Assembly (NCBI GenBank): GCA_023653785.1
Contig: JAMKCH010044133.1
Span: forward strand, 1-64,000
Reading direction: 5' to 3'
DNA: 64,000 bases
Source of the DNA: Ophioderma brevispina
Lineage: Eukaryota > Echinodermata > Ophiuroidea > Amphilepidida > Ophiodermatidae
The notes below the pieces were generated by a model. The model searched no databases. It saw nothing but the letters and a program-made list of their open reading frames with translations, and had not been told where the DNA came from. The position numbers were made by a program, and so were the translations under genes. Below are positions 51,300-61,764 of the stretch, piece after piece. Within the stretch, counting starts at the first letter, position 1, and each line of letters opens with the position of its first letter.

Positions 51300-52460
51300 C
51301 TTTTTTTAATTTATCATTTTTTATAAAACAGAAATCCATATATTACATTCGTTCTCAATCTCATATTCCAGATACTTGGCTTGCAAAGTATGCCCGTTGT
51401 ATTGGAAAAAGTGCCAAAACTTATCACCTGGCTTGAATACTCTGTTCCTAGCATCTTTGCAACCATGTTTTTCATTGACTGGACTCTGTGTTTTGAATTT
51501 TGATTGCAATTTCATCATCATTGGCTCTTGGAGCCTGTTTCTAATTGAGACAATAGTCTAACAAAGTCACATCAGGATTTTCACACACAACCACTTTTCT
51601 TCAGTAGTATATTCGTCGATGTCCCCCCCTAACTTGCGCCCAAACACCACTCAAATGGACTGAAATCTAATGACTCTTGTACAACTTCCCTGGTAGCAAA
51701 TAACAGGCGATTTAACTGCCCCTCCTCCAATCCCTCTCAAATTCAAAACAATAGGTTTTTGATCATTGTTTTCAATTTTTGGTGGTACTTTCTAGGGCCC
51801 CTTGGGATTCTGGGGGTGGTATGTGAAGAACTGTTTCTGGGAAATTCCCAACTGGTCCAACTTGTTGGAACAAACCTACATGAAATTTGATCCTGATCAG
51901 ACTTTGAATTGAATTTTGGAAAGGCCTACTAGGGGGAAAAACTTTGTTAGAGCTTAGCTTTCACTATATTCTTTTGCCCTAATATTCTCAAGGGTATAGC
52001 CTCAGGGAATCTTTTGGAAGCACACATGATTTGTCAGTAATCCTATGTCCTGACTTGGTCTTGGAAGTGGTCCTACGCCATCTATTTTAACAATTAACCA
52101 CCCCTACTAATGGCCATCAAATGCTAGGTATTGGTTGCAAGGGAGAAGAAGGAATTTTCTGATTGGGTCCTGCCACCATTTGGACATGTGTGACAAGTCC
52201 TTACATACTCAGACACATCTTTTCTGATTGTAGTCCACCAAAATGACTCCTAATTCTTCAATGGTGTTTTTCCTCACACCTAAGTGTCCTGCCATGGGAC
52301 TAGCATGGGCTATGCCTATCCCTGCTATCAGCTTCCCTATGGTCTAACCTTTGGCACTACATTTGATGCACAACTTCCATTCCTTCATTCTACAACAGAG
52401 TGCATCGGTGGCCCGCCATTTTCCTCATGATGACAACCATTTGTGTTTTAGAACATACCA
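51300..52460 (-). pseudogene. Integrase of the retrotransposon
   Basis: The zinc-binding part shows H residues, MAGHLGVRK (52268-52302) and a CHTC-like pair (about 52190). The core begins GVGPLPR (about 52060-52095, position of the first acidic residue shifted by noise), continues with SDQ (about 51895, second aspartate), and has a PQGALE-like block (about 51790, glutamate). The C-terminal GPY/F-type part reads GDK and GHTLQAKYL (51370-51440). All parts are in the expected internal order. The whole domain lies between protease and reverse transcriptase. Confidence 0.8.
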
Positions 52461-52879
52461 GGTATTTTGCTCGGCTTCCACTGTGTGCGACAATGCCCTC
52501 TTACCTAATTTTCTAAGTGCTGGTCGTTGTGCTGCTCATTTACCAGCTTGTCCTGCTTAAAGGGTCCTCCTTACAGTCCCAACTCATCATGCTCAGCAGC
52601 TGGATTTCCATTGTTTACCAGCTTGTCACTGTTGTTTTGTTGCTCAGGGGCTGAGATTTTTCACTAACAAGGAATTTAGTCTCCCCTGAAGAGGGAAGAT
52701 GACCTCCAAATTCCTCTAATTTTTGAGAGAAAAGTATCTCTAAATTTGGGACCAAGTCATCCTCGACGCTCTTCCGATGTGAATGAGTATTTTGACTCAT
52801 CACCTGCTAACTGTTTTCCTGTGAGGCCTTTTCCTGGTCATTGACCTAGTTTACGCACAGGCGGGAAAATGTCATTTCC

Positions 52880-53260
52880 TCCTCATCAAATTTATATCCA
52901 CTGTACAGTGGGGGGGCACCTGGGAAACTATGGGCTCTGGAGCACTCCCCCCTGCCAAATCATTCCCTCCAACAAACACAGGATACCCCTTTAACTGGGG
53001 AGTTCTTGTCTAACACAATTGTGACGTTGCCCAGAAACCAAATCTGATTTCAAGTCATTGTGAAGAGGACACTAATACAATCCATACTATCCCCCTGAAT
53101 CAATGCACTAGTTTCCTGTGGGAACTCTCAATATCAAATGGAAGTGCATCGTCCAATACATGGCTGGCACAGCATGTGCCCCGCATGATTCTAATGGTTT
53201 TTTTGTATCTAACTATCACCTGAAATGACACAAATCCCCTCCAAAACAAAGGCTTCAAAA
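52880..53260 (-). pseudogene. Protease-like region of the retrotransposon
   Basis: LDDALPFDIESS (about 53110-53150) and SDLVSG-like residues (about 53040), preceded by GFVSFQ (about 53225), match the layout of a retropepsin from this element type. The catalytic D-T/S-G triplet is not readable; the position reads RGTCCA or a shifted equivalent (about 53180). This may be sequence error or genuine decay. Confidence 0.55.
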
Positions 53261-54600
53261 CAGTTCATCCCTTACTTTTTTCTGTGTCAATTCCCTTTTG
53301 TGGGATTCTTGTTTCTGAACAGAAGAATGACCTTTTGACCTCAAAGTAACTGCACACCTATTGGTTTTGACTCCATTTTTGCTCCCTCCTTTTTTGGTGG
53401 ATAGCCATTTATCTCCAACACCGTGACCTTGTATGTCCGGCTTTCCTTTCAGTGATTGCATGTGAACTGTGATTTGGGTCCATCCCATGTTTCTGATAGA
53501 ACCATTCTTTCTTACTCCCCTTTTCATGGGAACCTACTGGGATTCCCTCCTGAGTGCCTAGCTCTCATGAGACTCTTTGTAGAACCCGACTTATTGTTGT
53601 TGTATTTGTTGTACCTAGTTAAATTTGACCTAAATTCTTGCTAGGCCTACTACTAGGAATGACTTCCTTTGTGCGTCAATGATATCGTCGGGCCTTTAAC
53701 GGCTGCTATAAACAGGCAAACTTCAATTTTGTTTCAATCCAGTATGTGGTTTTGATAATCTGGATGTAGACACGGTTTGAACTCTTCAACTAAAATCAAC
53801 TCCCTTAGTTGACCAAATTTTTGCCCGACTTCTTTTTGAGAGAAGCCAGCGATCAACATTTGTTCCTCTTACACGGGCAAATTCAACATGGGTCTGGTCA
53901 TCCTTTTTCCTTACAAGACCTGAATTTTTGTCTATATGCTTCTGGCACCAATTCATATCCTTTGAACACTGCCTGCTTTACCTCGTCATAATCAATACAT
54001 CTGTCTAATGACATGGCCGAATATATTTGTCGGGCTTTACCAATGAACCACTGACTGTAAGCAACACGGTCCAAAATTCCTGGGGCCATTTCAAGCTATT
54101 GGCAATTTTCTCAAAGTGTAAGACGTATTTGTCTACGTCGTTGTTCCTGGAAATTTTGGAACCAGGCCAATATTTTTCGCCGCATCAAAAGCAGAGGGCT
54201 TGGCAGAGTCTGACGAGCTAGCCTTTTGTTTCAATTTTTTCTAACTCTAACTGAGCTTCAAGCTCTTTCTTTTCATATCCTTTGCATTTGGCAACTCCAT
54301 CGCGTTTTGGTTGCATTTCTTATTTGCACTTTGCATTTGAAGCTTTTCTTTTTCTCGTCATTCCTTCTCTTTTTGTTGCAATGTCCATTTCCTGTTGTTG
54401 CATTTCCACTTTTTCAATTCGAATTCCTTTTGAATTTTCAAGCTCATGCAATTTTAACGGAACGGCATCACTTGTGCCCTGTTGCAGAACCTCTTCTATC
54501 TTTCCAAATATGACCTATCCCAAACATCTTTCCTGGACAAATTTTGTCAATCAAATTATTTTTTGCTGATCTGTTTTCTCATGGAATGTTGCCTCAAGTC
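53260..54600 (-). pseudogene. gag region of the retrotransposon
   Basis: The N-terminal part (54240-54600) is rich in K, E and Q with a heptad-like character (EMQQQEMD), suggesting a coiled coil. FDAAKNIGLVPKF (about 54160-54200) and EKIANSLKWP (about 54090-54120) follow. KARQIYSAMSLD and DYDEVKQAVFKGYELVPEAY (53898-54040) form the capsid-like block that is strongly conserved in this type of Gypsy gag. The basic C-terminal part is frame-broken and I could not place an intact CCHC zinc knuckle. Confidence 0.75.
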
Positions 54601-54870
54601 CTAAATGCTTGGTTAGTTTCATTACTCAGAGGCTTCTTAGCTCATCAAACTTCTCCCAAGTTATTGCCCTATGAACACTTCTGGATCAAACTCCATTGTG
54701 AATGTACTCTTACAACACAATTTTTGTAAACCTTGAAGCCAAACTACAAGTATACATGTATAACACAAAATTTTGTATGCTAAAATGTGCACCTGTTTTG
54801 TCAATATTAATCACCACAGAACTTTTAAGGTGGAAATTCTGAACAGAAGGCTCCACTTTAACTCAATTCA

Positions 54871-54895
54871 ATTCCCGGAGACGAGCCCCCCCAAT
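54871..54895 (-). promoter_or_regulatory. Primer binding site resembling the tRNA-Pro complement
   Basis: Immediately inside the 5' LTR the minus strand reads AATTGGGGGGG, CTCGT, CTCCGGGAAT. With two small insertions removed this matches TGGGGGCTCGTCCGGGA, the complement of the tRNA-Pro 3' end. Its position, 2-3 bases from the LTR edge, supports the assignment. Confidence 0.7.
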
Positions 54896-54897
54896 TC

Positions 54898-55953
54898 TGT
54901 TATGATGTCTCGTTGACGTCTGAGGGTCCAAGTACCTTTCAACCACAAATCAATGAGCCTGTGCACAAGTGATCTAAATTTTCTATAATAGAAACAGTTT
55001 TTAATAATAATGATCTTTAATGTCTGGTGGGGGGGGGGGGCAAGGAATTTGGTGTATATCCCAAACCAAAATTACAAAAATCAACAACCATATTTAAGAT
55101 TATAATTACTTAGAGTTTGCTGTCCTGTGGTTGAAAGTGTTGCAGTTCAATGACGATATTCCTCACACGCGAAGACTCCAAACGACAGCGCAACATAGTT
55201 CATACAAAACGCCTCCGGTAGATATTCCAAGGGCATCTTCTCAGTCCCGAAGATAACTTTTTGTCCAGCAGTTCAAGACGTCTAGGTTAATTAGTCACCT
55301 CGACGATACTAAATCCACAAGTTTATCAGTCCAAGATCAATCACCACGATTTCTATCTGTCCACAATTTGGAATCCTATTTTGATTCCCAAGCACTTTCG
55401 GCTTCAAGACTACATTAGAATAATTACAGCCCTCCTGCTCAATGGATTAAAATATAAATAATCCATTCACTTAACAGGGTCTGCCTCCTCAAGGCCGAGT
55501 CAAACTAGCTATCTTCTAGCTACTTTTTATACTGTGGATGCTGGCAGAGATTCCTTCCATGATAGTATTTAACTCCCTTCACAGACTAGATTCCCCTTCT
55601 AACAATATCATTACACTCATTCTTATGCTAAACATTACCCTCTGCCCATCAAATCCATTTTCACATCAATTACATCACTTCATATATATAACTTTGTGGT
55701 GAATTCCCTGGATATTACAAGTTTTTGAAACCAAAAGTTAATAAAACAAGTTTTCTAAGTTAGGCATCCTTGGGGAATTCCCACTTCCTCTATGTGTCAA
55801 TCTAAACAGGTGCCTTTAGCAAAAACAACTCGAGTAATCCCCTTTTCTCTTTTCGTTCTCTCTTTTATAGTAACAATACTTTTCCCGTGAGAAATCTTTT
55901 CTCGAATAAAATTGGAAATAATATTTTAATCAAAATTTTGAGGGTAATATAAA
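54898..55953 (-). repeat. 5' LTR of the Gmr1-like element
   Basis: It aligns with 48393-49430 along most of its length; differences are mainly small insertions and deletions. A G-run (55027-55039) is an obvious insertion relative to the other LTR. The outer edge is uncertain between about 55875 (TAACA) and 55953. Confidence 0.8.
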
Positions 55954-55957
55954 GTGC

Positions 55958-56320
55958 GTACGTTTCTTTGAACAAAATGGCCTTTGTCCTAGTGTTACCG
56001 ATTTTGGGACAAGCTGTATGGACGACCATAACATACACGCCGAAACTTTATTTAACGGGGTTGGGTACCCGATCATGCCTATTTTCATAGGACGTTTTCG
56101 TTCTCTCACACAAGGAGCACAATCACCAAAAAACACCCGATTACTACATTTGACTTGCAATCCGTCCAGCCCGTTTGTGATATTAGAAGCAAAAATGTGT
56201 ACTATAATGTAAATTGACACATAGTAACAGTGTGTGTTAACAAATGTGGGTATTACACATTTGGGGGACGTTTTTGTTTTTGTTCACAAGATCAAAAGGA
56301 AAATATTTCCCGGGCCTAAA
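55958..56320. other. Intergenic DNA, no supported gene
   Basis: A 96-codon minus-strand frame (55930-56220) overlaps the LTR edge, has no recognisable homology and lacks splice support, so it is not called. Confidence 0.4.
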
Positions 56321-56324
56321 ATTT

Positions 56325-56550
56325 CACTGGGGTGATGAGAAAATTATAACTTTCTTCTGAGACCAAATCCTCAATTTTAATGGAGTAAAATAGGGGCGAG
56401 GCTGTCGATCAGGTCACAATTTTCCTCAATCAACCCCAACAAAACTGGGGTGATTGATAAGTAGAAAAAAAAACCTTTTCTTTCTTATACCACAATCTCA
56501 ATTTTAATGGGATAAAATGGGGAGCGTGGCTGTCGATCGGGTCATAATAC
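56325..56550. repeat. Two-copy direct repeat, unit about 115 bp
   Basis: ACTGGGGTGAT, CTTTCTT, CTCAATTTTAATGG, TAAAAT, GGGG and GGCTGTCGATC occur in the same order at about 56326-56410 and again at about 56444-56540. Confidence 0.75.
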
Positions 56551-56554
56551 ATCA

Positions 56555-58370
56555 AATAAACGCCAAGTCAAAATGCAATTTTTCTTTTAAGTCTTTATTT
56601 ACAACATACAATCAATTTCGTTCTTCCTATAGACACGCTATCTACCACACTGGTTTGACTGCATGCAAATAGTCTCCTATTTTAGAGCAATTTTACGCAA
56701 TGGTGACACAATTTTGCACTGATTATAGGTAGGGACATGCAAGAACTATTTCCGTCCGCAAAAATTAGAAAAATCCATTGCGGGAATCTTGCCATAGAGG
56801 CCTATAAGGGTCACATAGCGCCTTCCATATGCCCATTTCCCATAGAAAGGGACGTGTAAAATAAATTTTATGAAAAAATTTTGAATTTTGTTTTATTTTC
56901 GTTTTGTCAAAATAAATGAGACGTTCAAAACAAGAGTTGTAGACTTCACCTAACAGAGGTAAGGTTATTAAAGCAAGATACAATAACACTGCGAGGATCA
57001 CACAGGATCACAACCTGAGAAATTAATAAAAAATGCTCAGAACCTTTGGTGGACTGATCCATATTCTGGATTTGGGGTTGATTCGTCAAGGAACCGTCGG
57101 AATCTACAAAGTTATTTAATTTTTCTTTATTGATAATTTCACTTCTACCGATCAATTCTCATTTGTTTAAACTTAAACCACCATAAAATAGGACAACAAT
57201 GAACATGTTCAATGTTCTATTTTCTAACAAGTGTAAGAACATAGCATGTTATAGTTGAAACACTCAAAACAATATCCGTTCTCGGTACGTGAGTGTGTGT
57301 TTATGTACGTGGATGTGTTAATTTTGTGAAGGGCATTCATAGTACGAAACAGATTAATGCCACAAAGGATATATTAATGTTTCATATATGATTTCAATAG
57401 AACAGGCTTTTTCATGTAAAAAATCAACCCTCACCTGTTGAGAAGTTTATACAAAACATGAGTCCCGGACATGAGTAAACCTTTGGTAAAATATACTCCG
57501 CTTTGCGCGACAAAGATTTTACTCAAAAAGAGTTTCTTTTTAATATGAACATTCAGTGTACGATTTCGGTTAAAATAAGGCCAAAAACAAAATATAATTA
57601 CGTTTTTCACATTTCTAATGTAAATTTTCTTTGCATAAAGACAATAGGCTTAAATAAATATTTTTAAATAGAGTTTTACATGAAATTCGTAGTGAACTTA
57701 GCTTCAGTTTATCCAATTCAGCGCCAGCATTAGCACAGTGTCTTCCGTTTGTTAATAAATATTGTTAAATATCTATAATGCTTTCATTAATTGCACCAGT
57801 AAGATTGCAGATCTTCTATCAAAATATCGCCATTACTCTCGCAATACTGATGTTGTTCTTTCATTAGCCTTATTCTTTGACGAATCGCTTCTTTTGAACA
57901 AGGACACGCAATATTTTGTTGATGCTATAAACTGTATCTTTGACGTGTGAATTAGTGATGTTGACTGTTCGAATAGATTAGGTAATCAGTAGAAAAGAGG
58001 ATGAAGAGGGCTTGTGGAGGCATCGTGTTCCGACAGGTGTTGGACCCATTGTTAGCGACAGTTGTCTGGAACGCCCGTGTAACCCTCTAAATTTGTCAAA
58101 TAAACGATACACAAAGAAAATAACTCAAGACAATGTAGACATATCATAGCCCTGCTGAGGCTACCAATGCTTGTCAATACGACCCTACAGCAGGGTCGCA
58201 GTTCGCGTAACGAAAGAAATTTGTTATGAGTCCCGGTGTCATGAATTACATTGTCCTGTATATGTAGTGTCCTACCTATTATATTCTCCATTGTATACTG
58301 CATGCACCATTTATTAGAGCACTAAATCCTATAGCATGGTCTACAAGGTCTACACTAAAGACAGTCTCTC
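56555..58370. other. Intergenic DNA, no supported gene
   Basis: A 62-codon plus-strand frame at 57762-57950 has ordinary amino-acid composition but no recognisable homology or start context. Nothing else is notable. Confidence 0.45.
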
Positions 58371-58379
58371 ATGGGATGG

Positions 58380-58530
58380 GGAGTTTCCGTAACCCGACCC
58401 ATCTGACACACTTTTTTTTCTGACACACTTATGAATTCGGAAACCATTCACGGAGCACAAGTTTATTCCGTTAAGGTTTCCGAGGTGTCAGAAAAAAGGT
58501 GTGTCAGATAGGTCAGGTTACGGAAACTCC
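58380..58530. mobile_element. Short palindromic MITE-like element
   Basis: The left arm (58380-58444) and right arm (58476-58530) are near-perfect reverse complements. Both carry GGAGTTTCCGTAAC, TCTGACACAC, a T-run, CTGACAC and CGGAAACC when read inward. A roughly 30-base centre separates them. The flanks ATGGGATGG (58371-58379) and ATGGGTGG (58533-58540) look like an 8-9 bp target-site duplication, which would fit an hAT-like or related cut-and-paste family. It encodes nothing. Confidence 0.75.
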
Positions 58531-58544
58531 CAATGGGTGGGGAC

Positions 58545-59070
58545 TCTCTCAGTTTCGTTACAGGGGTAAAAGAAACTTGAGAGACCCCAGTCCCAGATGA
58601 CAAAGGTCTTAAAGCTTACACGTTGACAATAAACCGTGACCTTGTTGATGACACTATCGGGTGCTATGCTGAAACGAAAAGGGTGCAGTACACAATGGAG
58701 AATACAATACGCCGATCATCGGCCTATTGTCCGCCGATGGCCGGTGGGACTCTCGAGAATTCGTAGCTATTCGTGACACCTGCAGAGAAATCTACACGAA
58801 ACAATGTAATCATTCTGGGAGTGGGGTTTACATGTTATTTGCGCGTACGACGTAATCATACTGAAATTCTTTGTTATCTTCTTTGTAATTCTCTGATATC
58901 CTTGTACTTCATTTTTATCTGTTGTATAATTAGAGAACTCTTGCAGATGTTCGGCCATTTGTGTGCTGGTATTATACTCGCCAGGCCATGCATAAGGTAG
59001 ATGTTGGGTCTTTCAAGCACACGTGTACACAAGCTTCTGAAAGAGTCTTATAACAATCGAAGTTGCAATC
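58545..59070. other. Intergenic DNA downstream of the COX7A-like gene
   Basis: An inverted repeat of about 20 bases (ACTCTCTCAGTTTC against GAAACTTGAGAGA) lies at 58543-58588. No gene is recognisable. Confidence 0.5.
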
Positions 59071-59073
59071 TGC

Positions 59074-59768
59074 TACATTTTAAAGCCAAGTTTAAAAAGT
59101 TTGTATCCCGCGATGGCACACCCGATCCCAAGGAGGGCCATTGTCGGATTGTGTATGATTTTATCCATCCGTCCTTTTAGATGAACATAGGCATTATTTC
59201 CCTGTAATATATAATTAAAAGAGAAGACGTGAATGCGAGTTCATACACCACTGAACACAAAGTGTAAACGAAATTCTCATTTTGAGAAATCACTTGAGGT
59301 AATTACACTAACAAAGGCATATGGGACTCCAAAGGTTGATATTTTGTCATTCAAAGCAAGATGAATTTATCAAAAGGGTGGGAAATGCATTTCAAATGGA
59401 AAAGGGTCATCCATTCTTGACACAAGTTTTCGTTCTTCACTGCATTTTTATACTTAAAAACCATTACATGTTCGATTTTCCAAACTAAAATTGTAAGAGA
59501 AATATTGTTTTCCTTAATTTCAAAACTCTCAATATAACACAAGAACAACGCCAAAAGCAAAAGAAAAAAGTACGCAATTTAAATATAGCAAGCCTGATAT
59601 TTGGGAATTAATTTGGACATTAAGTGCATACTTAATCATCCTTACCTCTAGAATTGCCCTAGTTTGCCTAATCTTTTTGGCATTTTCTGCTGCTATGCTG
59701 TGTGCTGGGTCTTGTCCCCAAACTATTCTAGTTGATTCCTGAGTAGTGGGAATTGGTGGCTTCAATCC
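59074..59768 (-). CDS. Cytochrome c oxidase subunit 7A-like protein, last two exons (5' end not found)
   Basis: Two intact exons splice in phase 0. The upstream exon (59768 down to 59646, 41 codons) has an acceptor ending CCAG and a donor starting GTAAGG. It begins GLKPPIPTTQESTRIVWG and ends KKIRQTRAILE. The last exon (59202 down to 59074, 42 codons plus TAG) follows a TATTACAG acceptor. It begins GNNAYVHLKGRMDKII, then forms a single membrane helix (about MALLGIGCAIAGYKLF) and ends KLGFKM. The layout of a basic RQ-x-LF-like stretch, VHLKG, then one transmembrane helix at the C-terminus is that of the COX7A family, a nuclear-encoded inner-mitochondrial-membrane subunit of complex IV that is also used in supercomplex assembly. 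The start exon and targeting peptide should lie at positions above 59780. It is the only frame in the window without sequencing-type breaks. Confidence 0.6.
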
Positions 59769-60124
59769 CTGGTCAAAAGACAATGAATGTATCCAGTAAA
59801 TAGTAAATTGTTATGTTTGGAAGTCCCCATGCTTTTAATGTCTTGATAATGCAATGTTTGAGTAAAACCTTATTCAAAGTTGAGTTTAACCCCAACGTCA
59901 TAGCCACGGCTTTTACTAGCATTATCTGTACTTAGGAGCCGTAACTCATTAAATGATATAACATGATCCCAACCTCTGAGATTATTTTATGGTAAACGTT
60001 TCACATATTATAGAAGTCCCAAGTCAATAATGGTTTGCAAAGGTAAATGAGGTGTCCGATGTTGTAGAAAGAAACATAAACGCTTGACACTGAATCAGCT
60101 GACCATCTACACATGGATAGTCGT

Positions 60125-60134
60125 GGGGCGGGGC
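60125..60134 (-). promoter_or_regulatory. GC box, possible promoter of the COX7A-like gene
   Basis: GGGGCGGGGC is a perfect Sp1-type site in a local CpG-bearing patch, about 360 bases upstream of the first recognised exon on the minus strand. A frame over 60248-60100 that begins MGELCTSRGCILLRRKQ is basic and could be a mitochondrial targeting peptide, but I see no donor site joining it in phase to the next exon. Confidence 0.2.
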
Positions 60135-60339
60135 TGCCGCACAGTTAATGGTCGCCGAGTGAAACACCGTGAAGTTTGCTTTTTTCGGAAGTTGCTTTCG
60201 CCTTAGCAATATGCAACCCCTGCTTGTGCACAATTCCCCCATGTTCAATTGTTATAAACTACAAAATTCGCTTTTAACTTTGACAAGGTGTATGGCATTG
60301 TTTTTCCACCACGCCGTATGGGTTAAGGCGAAAAGCAAC

Positions 60340-60475
60340 TTTGTGCCTGTAGGAAGGGGAGGAGGGGTTGGGAGGGGTGAGATGGGGGGGGCGGGGAGGA
60401 TGGGGGGGGGGGACAGTGCGAGTCTTTGTTTTTTCACCGTCGGCGCCCCTCCCTCCCCCCTCCCCTTTCTTCTTC
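60340..60475. repeat. G-rich then C-rich low-complexity block
   Basis: A run of G-rich sequence (60355-60415) is followed by a C/T-rich stretch (60440-60475). Frames across it are composition artefacts. Confidence 0.7.
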
Positions 60476-60479
60476 TTCC

Positions 60480-61760
60480 TGTGGCCCTGTCTTTGATTTT
60501 GGTTGTGAAATTCATATAGCAATCTTGCAACAAGTTTTTTCTAAATCAAAATTGTATGTGAGGATTCCACAATCCAAGGGGTGGTCATTTTTTAAATGTG
60601 TTCTTGGATGAATTTAGGGGGGTGGCAAGGTTTCAACACTGGTTTATAGCTGGGAAAAATAAAAAGGAAGTGGGAAGGGGGGCAAAATGTGTTTTAAAGT
60701 ATACCATCAATGTGCAGTAAAACCTTTCAAGAATTACAGAAAGGTATCGTTTGCCCTAACCTGAGTGGTTTTTTATAGTAAGAGTTTCAATGTAAACACA
60801 GGTCAAGGTCACACTGGTGGTAAAATTTCAGATTGATCGATTTGTTCTAAAAACGGTGCCAACTTGTTTTCGTCCTTACTGTACAGAAGCCGAAAATATT
60901 AAAGGTCGAAAGGTCGCGTTGTCAATGACGTTTTGATACTAATTAAGAGGGAAAATATGGCCGTGGTCGTGCACAAGGTCTATGGGAGACGCACCAGTCA
61001 TATCTCTGAAAGTCTAACTTTGAAAGGTTAAACAGCAGAATCTATGCATTTTTCTTATTTAGTATGACCGCAATGAAAACGATTTAAAAAAAGGGGATTA
61101 AAGCCGGTTTCATTCAACAAAATCGGAACTCATTCTATAACTATGACTCTTGAACTTTTGCTTGAGGCCTATTTACTACTAAAAACATAGGTCATTTTAC
61201 AATATGGGGCAAATTATACGGGACGCTTTTTAGAAACCTTAGAGTGCAGCCGAACCGACTGGTATAAATTTTAAAAAACAATTTAAACACTTTATTGTTC
61301 ACCCTGTACAAATTTTGCGCCCCTTATAACACCCCCAAGAACACATTTAAAAATGACCACCCATGATTTCACTATTTTCTCCATGAAATTCTGTTTGGAA
61401 AAACATTGGTGTCAAAATTGTATATGAAGAAAAACTAAACACAAACCATCCCTTTCGCGCATGTACTATATTATACGTCTAGGGCCCTTTTCCCCCTATT
61501 GTTTCAGCATATCAACTTGTGTTTCTTTTGTTTCAACTGTCCATTATAGTTAGGAAAGAGGCGGTCAGAGAGGCCGGTATTTAAACCTATGAATTCATAA
61601 TTCAAAGTGGTCTCTGGACACTTCTATCCGGAGAAAATAACGGTCTTATGAAATATTCAATAGTTAAACAAAAAAAGACAATTGAACAAAGGAAAATTCT
61701 AGAAACACCCAAGCCTCATGTGGTTCAAACAAGGGGGGGAAACCTCATGTCAAAAAAAAG
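60480..61760. other. Intergenic DNA, no supported gene
   Basis: Nothing is recognisable apart from short G-runs. Confidence 0.45.
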
Positions 61761-61764
61761 CCAT

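Larger units (their letters stand above)
48393..55953 (-). mobile_element. Ty3/gypsy-type LTR retrotransposon with integrase upstream of reverse transcriptase (Gmr1-like)
   Basis: Two direct repeats of about 1 kb bound roughly 5.5 kb of internal sequence read on the minus strand. In transcription order I find the 5' LTR (54898-55953), a tRNA-Pro-like primer site, gag, a protease-like region, integrase with HHCC, DDE and GPY/F parts, reverse transcriptase, RNase H, a purine tract and the 3' LTR. Ordinary Ty3/gypsy elements place integrase last. Here integrase comes before the reverse transcriptase, the order of Ty1/copia elements and of the Gmr1-like branch of Ty3/gypsy. The frames carry many small frameshifts that may be sequencing noise. 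GTGC at 48389-48392 and 55954-55957 is a possible 4-bp target duplication. Confidence 0.85.
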
